NCBI GenBank assembly: GCA_964632945.1 | Contig: CAZWCX010000003.1 | Coordinates: 62,001-126,000, forward strand | DNA: 64,000 nt | Source: CAZWCX01 sp964632945 | GTDB lineage: Bacteria; Planctomycetota; MHYJ01; WSZJ01; CAZWCX01 | Direction of reading: 5' to 3' | In this document: positions 45,706-54,630 of the stretch, piece by piece | Layout of the letters: each line of letters begins with the position of its first letter | How positions within the stretch are numbered: the first letter of the stretch is position 1 | The notes under the pieces: generated by a model | The model's database searches: none | What the model saw: the letters and a program-made list of their open reading frames with translations, nothing else | Told to the model about the DNA's origin: nothing | Program-made: the position numbers and the translations under genes

Positions 45706-48700
45706 GTGAACGATTCGCGCGGTTCGCTCGACGCGGCCCGATCGGCCGCCCCGATCGCCGAGTTGCTCGGCATCGCATCCGGCAGTGCATTGGATGCAAT
45801 CTATCGGGCCATCATCGACCAGACTCCCGACGGCGTGCTGCTGATCGAGCCCCACAGCAAGCGCCTGCTGCATTGCAATCCGGCCCTCCAGCGCATGCTC
45901 GGCTACAGCGCCGAGGAAATGGCGACACTCAGCCTCTACGACATCGTCGAACACGACCCGGCCATCGTGCACGCGAACGCGATGCGGGTGGTGGAAACCG
46001 GCGATCCGTTCGTTGCGGAGCGGAAGTACCGGTGCAAGGGCGGAGACCTGGTCGATGTCGAGGTGAGCGTTACGCGCTTTACGCACGCGGGCGGACAGGC
46101 GCTGTGCGGCATCGTGCGGGACCTCACGGAACGAAAGCGGATCGACGCCCTCCTGCGGCGGACGTCCACCGAATTGCAGGCGATCGTGCACGCCACGCCG
46201 GACCTTTATTTCCGGATCGGCGCGGACGGGACCTATCTGGACGTGCATGCCGGCCACGCCGAAGATCTGATGCTTCCCGCCGAGGAGTTGCTCGGTCGCC
46301 GCATTCCGGATGTCCTGCCGCCCCCGGTCGGGGCGCGGATGTTGGAGATGATTCAGGCCGCTCTGGCGTCGGGGGCGCCGGTCGAATTCGAGTTCTCGCT
46401 TCCTCTTCAGCACGGCGAGCAGTACTTCCATGCGCGCTTCGTTCCGTTGTCGAACGACCAGGTCTTCGTCCTGGCGCGCAACGTCACCGAGATGCGGCGC
46501 CGCTCCGAGGCCCTGCGGCTTTCGCAGCGGAACCTGGAAACGCTCATTCACTCGATCGACGGGATCGTTTGGGAGGCGGATCCCAAGACCTTCCGGATGA
46601 CCTTCGTGAGCAAGCAGGCGGAGCGGATCCTCGGCTATCCGCTGGCGCGCTGGGTGGAGGAGCCGACTTTCTGGGCGGACCATGTCCATCCGGACGACCG
46701 CGAGGAGGCGGTCGGCTTCTGCAAGCGCGCGACCACCGAGAAGCGCGACCACCAGTTCGTCTACCGGATGATCGCGGCGGACGGGCGGATCGTCTGGATC
46801 GACGATGTCACCTCCGTGATCGTGGAGAACGGCGAAGTCACGCGGATGATGGGGGTGCTCGTCGACGTCACCGAGCGCCGGCGCGCCGAGGAGCAGTTGC
46901 ACCGGGTCGAGGGCCGCTTGCGGACGTTGGTCAACAACGCGCCCGTGATTCTCTTCTCCCTCGACGATCGGGGAGTGTTCACGCTCGTCGAAGGGAAGGG
47001 TCTCGAGGCCCTGGGGATGCGTCCCCGCGAATTGATCGGCAAGTCCGTCAACGACCTGTACCGCAACGACCCCGCCCTGCTGAACCTGCTTCGGCAGGCG
47101 CTCGCGGGGGAGATGATCCACGCCTCGATGGAATTCAAGGCGGGGCCGGGAAAGGGACGGACCTTCGACCTCCGCTGCGCCCCGATACAGGGCGCCGACC
47201 AGCGAGTCCAGAGCGTGATCGGCGTGGCCACCGACATCAGCGACCGCAGGCAGGCGGAAGAGGGTCTGCGTCGGATGGAGGAGCGGTTGCGTACGGTCGT
47301 CAGCAACGCCCCGATCGTGGTGTTCGCGCTCGACCTCGACGGGGTCTTCACGCTATCCGAAGGCCGCGGGCTGAAGGCGCTGGGCGTCGAACCCGGGGAG
47401 GTCGTCGGCCGGTCCGTCTTCGAAGTCTACCGCGACGACCCGGAAGTCGTGGCGAGCGCGCGGCGCGCGCTGGCGGGGGAATCGTTCTCCTCGATCTTCG
47501 AGGTGACCGCGGGGCCCGGCGCCGGCATGACGCACGAGACGCAGTGGGTTCCGCTCTTCGGGGAAGACGGCCGGATCTCCGGCGTGATCGGGGTGGCGAC
47601 CGACCTGACCGAGACCAAGCGCCTCGAGACCAAGGTCCGGCACATCACGCTCCACGATTCGCTGACCGGCCTGCCGAACTGGGCGCTGTTCAAGGACCGG
47701 CTCGCCCAGTCGGTGCAGCATGCGTCGCGCAACCAGGAAGTGCTCGCCGTCCTGCTGCTCGACATCGACCGGTTCAAACTCGTCAACGACACGCTCGGGC
47801 ACTCGGTCGGGGAGCGGTTGCTTCAGGAAGTGGCCGACCGTCTGAAGGCCTCCATCGGGCCGGCCGACACCGTGGCCCGCATGGGCGGCGACGAGTTCGT
47901 CCTGTTGCAGATGGGGATCGCGCACGCCGGCGAGGCGGCGCGCATGGCCCAGCGCGTGTTGGAGGCGATCAAGCCGCCGTACCGCCTCGACGGCCACGAC
48001 CTGCACGTCTCGATGAGCATCGGGATCAGCCTGTTTCCGTACGACGGGGAGGATCCGCAGACGCTGCTCAAGAACGCGGACACCGCGATGTACCATGCCA
48101 AGGAGACCGCGCGCAGCAGCTATCACTTCTACAGTCCGGCGATGAACGCCAAGGCGTTCGAGAAGCTCGCGCTGGAGAACAGCCTGCGGCGGGCGCTCGA
48201 ACAGGGCGAGTTCGTCGTGCACTATCAGCCGCAGGTCGACATCCGCAGCGGGAAGATGATCGGCATGGAGGCGTTGGCGCGCTGGCGGCACCCCGATCTG
48301 GGGCTGGTCGCGCCGAGCAAGTTCATTCCGCTTGCCGAGGACACGGGCGTGATCGTCCCGCTCGGGGAGTGGATCCTTCGGGCCGCCTGCACCCAGAACA
48401 AGGCTTGGCAAGATGCGGGACTTCCGCCGGTCCGGGTCGCCGTCAATCTGTCGGCCCGCCAGTTCCAGCAGGCGGATCTGGTGGACGTCGTCGTGAGGAT
48501 CGTGCGGGAGACCGGCCTCGACCCGCAGTATCTCGAGTTCGAGATCACCGAAAGTATCGCCATGAAGGACCCCGAATACACCGGTCGGGTCCTCAAGGCG
48601 TTCAAGAAGATCGGCGTGCAGATCTCCATCGACGACTTCGGGATCGGCTATTCCTCGCTGTCGTCGCTCAAGAGCTTCCCGCTCGATTCGCTCAAGATCG

Positions 48701-48990
48701 ACCGCTCGTTCATCCAGGATCTCAATACCGATCCGATCGATGCCGCCATTGCGACCGCGTTGATCGCCCTCGGCCATCGCCTGAACATGCGGGTGGTGGC
48801 CGAAGGAGTGGAAACCGAAGAGCAATTGCGCACGCTGCTCGCGCTCGACTGCGACATGATGCAGGGGCACTACTTCTGCCGCCCGGTGCCGCCCGACGAG
48901 CTCGGCGAGCTGCTCGCCCGGGGAACCCGCCTGTTCAAGAAGGCACCGGAGCGGGGCGGAGACCTGGCCGGAGCGGCCGGTGGGGCCTAA
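45706..48990 (+). CDS. Soluble five-PAS GGDEF-EAL cyclic-di-GMP enzyme
   Basis: 1094 residues from a GTG, without membrane segments. Five PAS domains lie at about 30-140, 155-265, 280-395, 405-520 and 525-640. The last two are a recent duplication, with near-identical blocks such as NAPVILFSLDDRGVFTLVEG and NAPIVVFALDLDGVFTLSEG. The GGDEF domain (about 645-805) has the intact GGDEF site (about 726-730) but no RxxD inhibitory site (GPAD instead). The EAL domain (about 825-1075) keeps MEALARW, NLSARQF, EITESIAM, SIDDFGIGYSS, KIDRSFI and VAEGVET. It can in principle both make and break cyclic-di-GMP, and the PAS domains would choose between them. Signals are unknown. Confidence 0.93.
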   Translation: MNDSRGSLDAARSAAPIAELLGIASGSALDAIYRAIIDQTPDGVLLIEPHSKRLLHCNPALQRMLGYSAEEMATLSLYDIVEHDPAIVHANAMRVVETGDPFVAERKYRCKGGDLVDVEVSVTRFTHAGGQALCGIVRDLTERKRIDALLRRTSTELQAIVHATPDLYFRIGADGTYLDVHAGHAEDLMLPAEELLGRRIPDVLPPPVGARMLEMIQAALASGAPVEFEFSLPLQHGEQYFHARFVPLSNDQVFVLARNVTEMRRRSEALRLSQRNLETLIHSIDGIVWEADPKTFRMTFVSKQAERILGYPLARWVEEPTFWADHVHPDDREEAVGFCKRATTEKRDHQFVYRMIAADGRIVWIDDVTSVIVENGEVTRMMGVLVDVTERRRAEEQLHRVEGRLRTLVNNAPVILFSLDDRGVFTLVEGKGLEALGMRPRELIGKSVNDLYRNDPALLNLLRQALAGEMIHASMEFKAGPGKGRTFDLRCAPIQGADQRVQSVIGVATDISDRRQAEEGLRRMEERLRTVVSNAPIVVFALDLDGVFTLSEGRGLKALGVEPGEVVGRSVFEVYRDDPEVVASARRALAGESFSSIFEVTAGPGAGMTHETQWVPLFGEDGRISGVIGVATDLTETKRLETKVRHITLHDSLTGLPNWALFKDRLAQSVQHASRNQEVLAVLLLDIDRFKLVNDTLGHSVGERLLQEVADRLKASIGPADTVARMGGDEFVLLQMGIAHAGEAARMAQRVLEAIKPPYRLDGHDLHVSMSIGISLFPYDGEDPQTLLKNADTAMYHAKETARSSYHFYSPAMNAKAFEKLALENSLRRALEQGEFVVHYQPQVDIRSGKMIGMEALARWRHPDLGLVAPSKFIPLAEDTGVIVPLGEWILRAACTQNKAWQDAGLPPVRVAVNLSARQFQQADLVDVVVRIVRETGLDPQYLEFEITESIAMKDPEYTGRVLKAFKKIGVQISIDDFGIGYSSLSSLKSFPLDSLKIDRSFIQDLNTDPIDAAIATALIALGHRLNMRVVAEGVETEEQLRTLLALDCDMMQGHYFCRPVPPDELGELLARGTRLFKKAPERGGDLAGAAGGA

Positions 48991-49269
48991 GGTCCGCGCG
49001 CCACGGCCGCGGCCGCGCGCGCAGCGGACGATTCCGGTCCGTCCCGGGGGACGCGATGCGCGCGGATCGGGCGGGGCAGAAGGCCGGGCACGGGCGGCGA
49101 TTCCCGCACCTCTCGGCACGGAACCGTTCCGGGCCTGCGCGTAAAGACCCTTCGGGGGGGATCGGGCGGGAGCGCGCGACCGGTACCTCGGGCTGGGTCG
49201 CGCGCCGAGCGTGAGGAGGAGGTCCGACACGCCGGGCAGGGACCCTCGTGGACGGACGGGGGAGAGCGA

Positions 49270-49875
49270 CTAGTTCCTCCGGCTCCGGCGCCTGCCTGCG
49301 GGTCCCCGACTGCCTCCGGCGGCCTGATCGGCCATTCGTTCGAGTTCCGCCACGATCCGCTCCGGGGCGGCGAGGCGGCCCATTCCCACGTGGCCGCAGG
49401 CGAGCATGCCCTGTTCGGGCTCGATGAAGACCGCCCCCCGCCGCTTCAGGGTCCGCACGTTTTCCACCACCGCCGGGTGCGCCCACATGTTGTCGTTCAT
49501 GGCCGGCGCGATCACGAGGGGGACCGTCAGGGCCAGGGCGGTGGTCGTGAGCATGTCGTCGGCGAGGCCATGGGCCAGGCGCCCGATGACGTCGGCGGTC
49601 GCGGGAACGACGGCGAGAAGCGCGGCGCGGTCTGCCAATGAAATGTGTTCCGTGCCGAGGGTGGCCTGGCTGTCGAACAGGTCGACGACCACGGGACGAT
49701 GGCTGAGGGCTTCGAAGGTGAGGGGGGCCACGAAGCGGGTCGCGGCGCGCGTCATCACGACGATGACCTCCCGGCCGTTCTTGACGAGCGCCGAGACGAC
49801 CTCCGCGGCCTTGTACGCCGCGATGCTGCCGCTCACGCCGATGACGATCAGGCGGCGCTCCGACGGCTTGCGCAT
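49270..49875 (-). CDS. coaC: Phosphopantothenoylcysteine decarboxylase-type flavoprotein (CoaC)
   Basis: I chose the ATG at 49875 with GGAG eight bases upstream, giving 201 residues. Longer forms back to 49989 begin with a non-coding-looking Arg/Pro stretch. The HFCD flavoprotein signature is complete: VGVSGSIAAYKA, the catalytic His in EHISLADRA, PAMNDNMW and GMLACGHVGMGR with the active Cys. It decarboxylates phosphopantothenoylcysteine in coenzyme A synthesis. The CoaB synthetase domain usually fused at the C-terminus is absent, so CoaB must be encoded elsewhere. It is the last gene of the tpiA operon, 151 bases after rpoZ. Confidence 0.88.
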   Translation of the reverse strand: MRKPSERRLIVIGVSGSIAAYKAAEVVSALVKNGREVIVVMTRAATRFVAPLTFEALSHRPVVVDLFDSQATLGTEHISLADRAALLAVVPATADVIGRLAHGLADDMLTTTALALTVPLVIAPAMNDNMWAHPAVVENVRTLKRRGAVFIEPEQGMLACGHVGMGRLAAPERIVAELERMADQAAGGSRGPAGRRRSRRN

Positions 49876-50026
49876 CAGCAGCACTCCCATGGCCGGCACG
49901 GGGACGGCCGGCGACGCCCGGAGGGGGCATGCGCCCGGCCGCAGTGCCCGGACGGCCGCGCGGCCGGGAGGGCCCCGGCGCGCCGCCATCCGAACACGTC
50001 CCGTTCCCGCCTGCGGACCCGCGCGC

Positions 50027-50257
50027 TTACGCGGTCGGGATCTGGCCGACCGTCTCGTCCGCTTCCAGGAAGATCTTGTCGGCGAGGATCTCCTCGACGA
50101 CCACGTCGATCAGGTTCTTGGAATCCGATTCCACGAGTCGCGGGGCGCCCTTGTTCAGCTCCTGCACCCGCTTCTGGATCAGCACGGTGAGCTTGAAGCG
50201 ACCGCCGACCTTTTCCAAGGCCTCGTCGATGCGAACCCGGCTGTCCCGATTCTCCAT
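50027..50257 (-). CDS. rpoZ: RNA polymerase omega subunit
   Basis: 76 residues, between gmk (18 bases) and coaC. The core GRFKLTVLIQKRVQELNKGAPRLVE and the helix LIDVVVEEI match the omega subunit, which helps beta-prime fold and assemble in RNA polymerase. The gmk-rpoZ pairing is a common conserved order and supports the call. The protein is short and acidic at its end, as expected. No start ambiguity is seen. Confidence 0.9.
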   Translation of the reverse strand: MENRDSRVRIDEALEKVGGRFKLTVLIQKRVQELNKGAPRLVESDSKNLIDVVVEEILADKIFLEADETVGQIPTA

Positions 50258-50275
50258 GGGCGCTCCTCTCCTGGC

Positions 50276-50857
50276 TTACCGATCTAGGTTCTCGCGGACG
50301 ATCCGTTNNNNNNNNNNCCGTTCGACCTCGGCATGCGTACGTTCGAGGTCGCGGTTCTCCACTTCGAAATCGTACAGTTCCTTGCGCAACGCCATCTCGG
50401 CATCGTACCTTGCCACCCGGCGGTCGATTTCATCGGGCGCAGTTCCCCGCTGCTTGAGGCGGCGCTGCAACTCCCTCCGGTCCGGGACCGTCAGGAACAC
50501 GTAAACACCCGGATATCCGAGCGCGCGCAACGCCCGGACCCCCTGCACGTCGATGTCGAGCAGGGGGTGCAGTCCCCCGGACCGGATCGCCTCCAGTCCC
50601 TTGCGCGGCGTCCCGTAGAGGTTGCCGAACACCTCCGCGTGTTCGATGAACTCTCCTTGATCGATCCACGCGCGAAACTGTTCATGGGTCAAAAAGTAAT
50701 AGTCGACGCCGTCCTTCTCGCCCGGCCGCATCGGCCGGGTGGTCGCCGAAATCGAAGGGCGCAGACGCGGATTCCCTTCGAGGCGCTTGGCAATCGTGGT
50801 CTTGCCCGACCCCGAGGGGCCGGAAAGAACCACCAGCTTCGGCCCCGGCAGCGTCAT
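50276..50857 (-). CDS. gmk: Guanylate kinase, interrupted by an assembly gap
   Basis: 193 codons as written, ATG at 50857, four bases after the yicC stop. The P-loop GPSGSGKTT (13-21), SATTRPMRPGEKDGVDYYFL, HAEVFGNLYGTPR and VFLTVPD mark it as GMP kinase (GMP + ATP to GDP + ADP). Ten N (50308-50317) near the 3' end hide a few residues. The frame continues across them to RIVRENLDR, but the true length of the hidden part is unknown. It is not a natural frameshift. It lies in the order yicC-gmk-rpoZ, typical of many bacteria. Confidence 0.93.
   Translation of the reverse strand: MTLPGPKLVVLSGPSGSGKTTIAKRLEGNPRLRPSISATTRPMRPGEKDGVDYYFLTHEQFRAWIDQGEFIEHAEVFGNLYGTPRKGLEAIRSGGLHPLLDIDVQGVRALRALGYPGVYVFLTVPDRRELQRRLKQRGTAPDEIDRRVARYDAEMALRKELYDFEVENRDLERTHAEVERXXXXRIVRENLDR
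50308..50317. other. Assembly gap (10 N)
   Basis: Ten consecutive N within gmk. The size is probably arbitrary. Sequence on both sides fits one gmk reading frame. Confidence 0.99.
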
Positions 50858-50861
50858 GGCG

Positions 50862-51743
50862 TCACTCTACGTTCTGGACCTGTTCCTTCAATTTCTCGAT
50901 GTCGCACTTCATGTCGATCACATGATTTGAGATGCGGGCATCGTTCGCCTTGGACCCGATCGTGTTCGCTTCGCGCAGGAGCTCCTGCGTGAGGAAGTCG
51001 AGTTTCTTGCCGGCCTCGCCGGTCTTGCGCAGCAGGGCGCGGAATTCCTCGAGGTGCGATTCCAGGCGCTGCATCTCCTCGCTGATGTCGCAGCGATCGG
51101 CCCAGACCGCGAGTTCGCGGGAGAGATCGTTCACCGTCACCGCGGGTCCGCCTCCTGCCGCGAGCAGTTCGTTGATCCGGGTCAGCATCCGCTTCTGGTG
51201 CTCGACCGGGACCTGCGGCGCCAGCTTGCGCACCTCCTGGACGCAGCGGTCGAGGTTGGCCAGCAGACGTTCCATTTCCTTTCGCGTCCGATCCCCCTCG
51301 CGCTTGCGCATGGCGCACAGTTGCCTGGCGGCCTGGTCGATGAGCTTGAGCACGCGGGGTCCGAGTTCTTTTGTGTCGGCGTCCTCCCCGGGAGTATCGA
51401 GGACCCCCGGAAGGGAAAGCAGCGTCTGCAAGGAAGGCTCTTCCTTGACGCCCACGCGCTTCAGTGCGCCGCGCAACTGCTTCATGTATTCGCCGAGGCG
51501 GGCCTCGTTGAGGACGACCGCAGAGCGTCCCGTGGTCTCGCGCACGTGTACGTCCACATGGACGGTGCCGCGATCGAGATGACGCCGGAGCATCTCCTCG
51601 ATCTCCGGGCCGAGCGTGTCGAGATCCTCGGGCAGGTGGGTGACCACCTTGAGGAATCGATTGTTCACGGATCGGATCGCGACGTCGACGGCAACGGAAG
51701 GCCCCGACCAGGAGGCCTGGCCGTAGCCCGTCATGCTGTTCAT
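50862..51743 (-). CDS. YicC-type endoribonuclease
   Basis: I chose the ATG at 51743 (GGAG six bases upstream), as the protein then starts MNSMTGYG, the invariant YicC N-terminus. It has 293 residues. RSVNNRFLKV and the acidic C-terminal block (GSKANDARISNHVIDMKCDIEKLKEQVQNVE in relatives' equivalent position, here at about 260-293) are the family's other marks. YicC proteins are oligomeric endoribonucleases that cut small RNAs. It is four bases upstream of gmk, so the two are co-translated. Family certain; RNA targets unknown. Confidence 0.92.
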   Translation of the reverse strand: MNSMTGYGQASWSGPSVAVDVAIRSVNNRFLKVVTHLPEDLDTLGPEIEEMLRRHLDRGTVHVDVHVRETTGRSAVVLNEARLGEYMKQLRGALKRVGVKEEPSLQTLLSLPGVLDTPGEDADTKELGPRVLKLIDQAARQLCAMRKREGDRTRKEMERLLANLDRCVQEVRKLAPQVPVEHQKRMLTRINELLAAGGGPAVTVNDLSRELAVWADRCDISEEMQRLESHLEEFRALLRKTGEAGKKLDFLTQELLREANTIGSKANDARISNHVIDMKCDIEKLKEQVQNVE

Positions 51744-51774
51744 CCGGGTCTCCGGGGGTGAGGGGGCGGTTGGC

Positions 51775-52167
51775 CTACTTGCCGGGGTCCTTCTCGACGG
51801 GATCGGTCCCGCCCTCCTTGGAGCCGTCCTTGGGCGCACCCGAGCCCTTCTCGGACCCGCTGCCGGGGCCCTGGTTCAGCGGCGCCTCCACGCCCCCCTT
51901 GTCTTCCGGGGTGACGAGCGAGCGCCCCTGCTGGAACGGCCGCGCATTGAGCACGAGCGCGAGCACGCCATAGAGCGAGCCGAGCACGATCGTGATGCGC
52001 GCCGCCGCGGTGACGGCCTTGGTGCCGAAGAAGCTGTCGCCGCTGCCGCCGCCGAAGGCGGTGGCGAGGCCCTCGCCGTGGTGCGGTTGGACGAGTACGA
52101 TCAGCGTGATCAGCACGCAGACGAGGAAGAAGATGATGGTCAGAAGCGCGCCGAGAAAGGCCATCAT
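51775..52167 (-). CDS. secG: Protein translocase subunit SecG
   Basis: I chose the ATG at 52167 with GGAG nine bases upstream. A TTG at 52182 is less likely. The product has 130 residues. Two membrane helices (about 3-24 and 52-72) flank the conserved loop VQPHHGEGLATAFGGGSG...FFGTKA. A long charged Gly/Lys/Glu tail (about 80-130) makes it longer than the usual 75-110 residues, a trait seen in several deep-branching phyla. SecG assists SecYE in protein export. It is the second gene of the operon, 30 bases after tpiA. Confidence 0.93.
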   Translation of the reverse strand: MMAFLGALLTIIFFLVCVLITLIVLVQPHHGEGLATAFGGGSGDSFFGTKAVTAAARITIVLGSLYGVLALVLNARPFQQGRSLVTPEDKGGVEAPLNQGPGSGSEKGSGAPKDGSKEGGTDPVEKDPGK

Positions 52168-52197
52168 GGCGGATTGCTCCAATCGTCGGATCCGGAA

Positions 52198-52956
52198 CTA
52201 CTTCTTTGAAGCCTTGACGATCGCGGTGAACCCCTCGGGGTCGAGACTGGCGCCTCCCACCAGGCCGCCGTCGACGTCCGCTTCCGCGATCAGGCTCTTG
52301 ATGTTGTCGGACTTCACGCTGCCGCCGTAGAGAATGCGCAGGTCGCGCGCTACCCCCGACCCGGCGTGGGCGGAGACGAGGTCGCGGATCTGCTTGTGCA
52401 CTTCCTGCGCCTGGGCGGGCGTCGCCGTTCGGCCCGTGCCGATCGCCCAGACCGGCTCGTAGGCGACCGTGATCCGCTCGACCTGGGCGGCGGTCAGTTT
52501 TTGCAGCACGGCGTCCATCTGGGTGCGGATGACCGAGGCGGTGACGCCGCGCTCCCGTTGCTCCAGGGTCTCCCCGACGCAAAGGATGGGCGTCAATTCC
52601 GCCCCCAGGGCCGCGACCACCTTGCGCGCCACCGCGTCGTCGGTTTCGCCCATCAGATGCCGGCGTTCCGAGTGTCCGACGATCACGAACGAACATCCGC
52701 AGTCACGCAGCATCGCCCCGGAGATTTCCCCCGTAAACGCTCCCTTGGTCTCAGGGTGCAGATTCTGCGCGCCGAGCCGAATTGCGGTGTCCCGCACCTG
52801 GTCGTTGACGTCCATCAGGTACACCGCCGGCGGCGCGACTCCCACGTCCACCCCCTCGACCCCATCGAGCGAGCGGCGCAAGTGGTTCACGATCCCGACC
52901 GCTTCCTTGAGGGTCGTGTTCATCTTCCAATTGCCGACGATCCAGGGGCGGCGCAT
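52198..52956 (-). CDS. tpiA: Triosephosphate isomerase
   Basis: 252 residues. Catalytic sites are all present: GNWKMN near the start (Lys), VGHSERR (His), AYEPVWAIGTG (Glu) and the phosphate loop LYGGSVKSDN. It interconverts dihydroxyacetone phosphate and glyceraldehyde 3-phosphate in glycolysis. It is the first gene of a minus-strand operon (tpiA-secG-yicC-gmk-rpoZ-coaC), driven by a near-perfect promoter about 100 bases upstream. Pairing of tpiA with secG is widespread in bacteria. Firm assignment. Confidence 0.97.
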   Translation of the reverse strand: MRRPWIVGNWKMNTTLKEAVGIVNHLRRSLDGVEGVDVGVAPPAVYLMDVNDQVRDTAIRLGAQNLHPETKGAFTGEISGAMLRDCGCSFVIVGHSERRHLMGETDDAVARKVVAALGAELTPILCVGETLEQRERGVTASVIRTQMDAVLQKLTAAQVERITVAYEPVWAIGTGRTATPAQAQEVHKQIRDLVSAHAGSGVARDLRILYGGSVKSDNIKSLIAEADVDGGLVGGASLDPEGFTAIVKASKK

Positions 52957-53058
52957 GACGGCCCTTCCGGGGGGTTCGGGTCGGTTGAGTGGGAGAAACC
53001 CCTGCCCGCACCGGGCCGGGACGCGCCCGACCGGCGTGGGGGGAATAGGGGAGACACA

Positions 53059-53086
53059 ATTATAGGGATGGCCGTCAGGGTGTCAA
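53059..53086 (-). promoter_or_regulatory. Promoter of the tpiA operon
   Basis: On the minus strand: TTGACA (53086-53081), a 16-base spacer and TATAAT (53064-53059). Both boxes match the consensus exactly. The leader is about 95 bases. Confidence 0.7.
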
Positions 53087-53254
53087 AACATTTTTCCTGT
53101 CCTGGACTGGGCTTGGCGCGAGACGTGCATGTCGCCGGGGGCCGGCCGGGACGGATCTCGGAGGTGCGCGCACCCATCGAGGCGCCGCAACTCACGGTTG
53201 GGGAAGGCACTTTCCGATTTCGGCCTTTCGCCGCGCCCGCGGTCGCGACCGGCC

Positions 53255-53283
53255 TTGACGATCGCCCCGGGTCGTGCTAGACT
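53255..53283 (+). promoter_or_regulatory. Promoter of the Flp-like pilin gene
   Basis: TTGACG (53255-53260), a 17-base spacer and TAGACT (53278-53283). The leader is about 70 bases and ends in GAGGG before the ATG. Confidence 0.55.
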
Positions 53284-53360
53284 GGGGGCGTTGATCGTGT
53301 GAGTCGCCGGGGCGGATCTTGCGGGATTCGTCCCTATGGCCCATTCTCGAGGGAAACACC

Positions 53361-53555
53361 ATGCGCGTCTTTCGCGATCGATGGAGGAAAGTTCGCGGCC
53401 AGGCCGTCTCCGAGGCGGGGCTGGTCACGATCCTGATGATCATCGCCACCGTGACGCTCGGGGTCGAGCTCTTCGCGCCGATGGTCGAGAAGGTCATGGC
53501 GTCGGGTCACGAGGCCATCCAGTCCTCGAAGCCCTTCGAAGGCTCCGGCAGCTGA
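53361..53555 (+). CDS. Flp-like pilin
   Basis: 64 residues, with GAGGG eight bases before the ATG at 53361. A short basic head (RDRWRKVRG) is followed by a prepilin-type start with G13 and E18 (GQAVSEAGL) and one hydrophobic helix (19-38), the layout of Flp/TadE-class pilins, except that the usual EY pair is EA. Its own tad assembly genes are not in the window. It converges with gspK, with 12 bases between the two genes. Surface fibre or pseudopilin function is likely; which machine processes it is unknown. Confidence 0.7.
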   Translation: MRVFRDRWRKVRGQAVSEAGLVTILMIIATVTLGVELFAPMVEKVMASGHEAIQSSKPFEGSGS

Positions 53556-53567
53556 GGCCCGGCCGCC

Positions 53568-54587
53568 CTACTTCTCCCCTTCCCGCTCCCCCTCCTCGTC
53601 CAGGATGCCGACGCTCTGAAACGTCTGGTCCTGGAAGAGCGCCATCATCTTCACGATTCCCTGCTCCCGCCGCAGGATCGCCTGCACCCTGCGCTCGATC
53701 GACCCCTGCCTCGCCCGCAGATGAACCAGGAAGACACTGCTTTTCACCGTGAGCAGGGGGGCGATCTTGGCGCCGAGGTCCTTGGGGAATCCGGGGACCT
53801 TGGAGAAATCGCCCGGGAGTTGCTGGAAGGTGTTTCCTTTCCCGGGCGCCGATTCGATCGCGCGCCAGTTCACGATCGCCCGCGCCGCCTCCATCGACAT
53901 CTCCGGGTGGATGCTCTGCAACGCCTCCGCCGATGCGGTGTTGACGTTGATCTGCGGAGGGCCCCAGGCGGTGATGTGCGGCAGCAGGGGCAGCGCATCC
54001 TGGCTCGAGGGGTCGCCGCCGAAGAGGATCGCGTCCGTATACCCCTCGATCCGGCGCAACTCCCGCGTGCTGTAGAGAGCGGCGTTTTTCGCGTCCTTCT
54101 CGAACAGACCGTCGGTGTTCCTGTCCAGGTAGTCGACGAGGCGCGCGGCCAGGGTGTTGTCGGAGACGCGGAGGATCTTGAGCAGGCGTTCGTAAATCTC
54201 CTTGTTTCGGGCAATGACGGCGCCGTTCTGGTCGACCAGGAGATTGACATTCAGCTTGCGGTCCTCGTCCTCGATCCAAAGCATCAATTCGACGTCGCCG
54301 ATGATCACCGGTTCGAAGGTGCGCGCCCAGGTCTCGTGGAGGGAATCGACGTCGCCGGCATTCTCCATGTCGGCCTTCAGGAACAGCTTGGCGTAGTTGA
54401 TGCCGGCCCGGACGGCGTAGGTGTTCTGCACGTCCCCGCGGTAATTCTGCGCGATCTTCACGTCGAGTTTGGTGCTGAAGGAGAGTTGGGCGACGACCAC
54501 GACCAGCACGCTCAGAACGAGGAGCGTGAGGATGAGCGCGACGCCGCGGCGGCGCCGGAACCGGCGGGGGAGGGGGGGGGCGGTCAT
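53568..54587 (-). CDS. gspK: Type II secretion minor pseudopilin GspK
   Basis: 339 residues. A basic head RRFRRRRG with a cleavable Gly15 is followed by the hydrophobic VALILTLLVLSVLVV, as in GspK. The large periplasmic domain holds AGINYAKLF, DEDRKLNVN, LVDYLDRNTDG and the helix-rich NVNTASAEAL...IVNWR block (a HhH-like repeat) typical of GspK. GspK caps the pseudopilus tip of type II secretion systems. No other gsp gene is in the window, which is unusual since these genes normally cluster. The start was chosen at the first Met of the basic head. Confidence 0.87.
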   Translation of the reverse strand: MTAPPLPRRFRRRRGVALILTLLVLSVLVVVVAQLSFSTKLDVKIAQNYRGDVQNTYAVRAGINYAKLFLKADMENAGDVDSLHETWARTFEPVIIGDVELMLWIEDEDRKLNVNLLVDQNGAVIARNKEIYERLLKILRVSDNTLAARLVDYLDRNTDGLFEKDAKNAALYSTRELRRIEGYTDAILFGGDPSSQDALPLLPHITAWGPPQINVNTASAEALQSIHPEMSMEAARAIVNWRAIESAPGKGNTFQQLPGDFSKVPGFPKDLGAKIAPLLTVKSSVFLVHLRARQGSIERRVQAILRREQGIVKMMALFQDQTFQSVGILDEEGEREGEK

Positions 54588-54630
54588 GGCGGGATGGTAC
54601 CCCGCGGCCGCGCGGATTGCAACGGCGTCC

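Larger units (their letters stand above)
52957..53360. other. Divergent intergenic region, tpiA operon and pilin
   Basis: About 400 bases without a gene. It holds the tpiA promoter on the minus strand (53086-53059) and the pilin promoter on the plus strand (53255-53283). The 170 bases between them are GC-rich and contain no open frame that looks coding. I see no RNA gene or known riboswitch in it. Confidence 0.6.

Noticed and set aside
48991..49269. GC-rich palindromic sequence (GGCCGCGGCC) as a terminator.
   Set aside because: The stem is short and low-complexity with no T-run. In this base composition such palindromes arise by chance.
50308..50317. A frameshift or broken gmk gene.
   Set aside because: The break is a run of ten N, and the reading frame fits on both sides, so it is an assembly gap.
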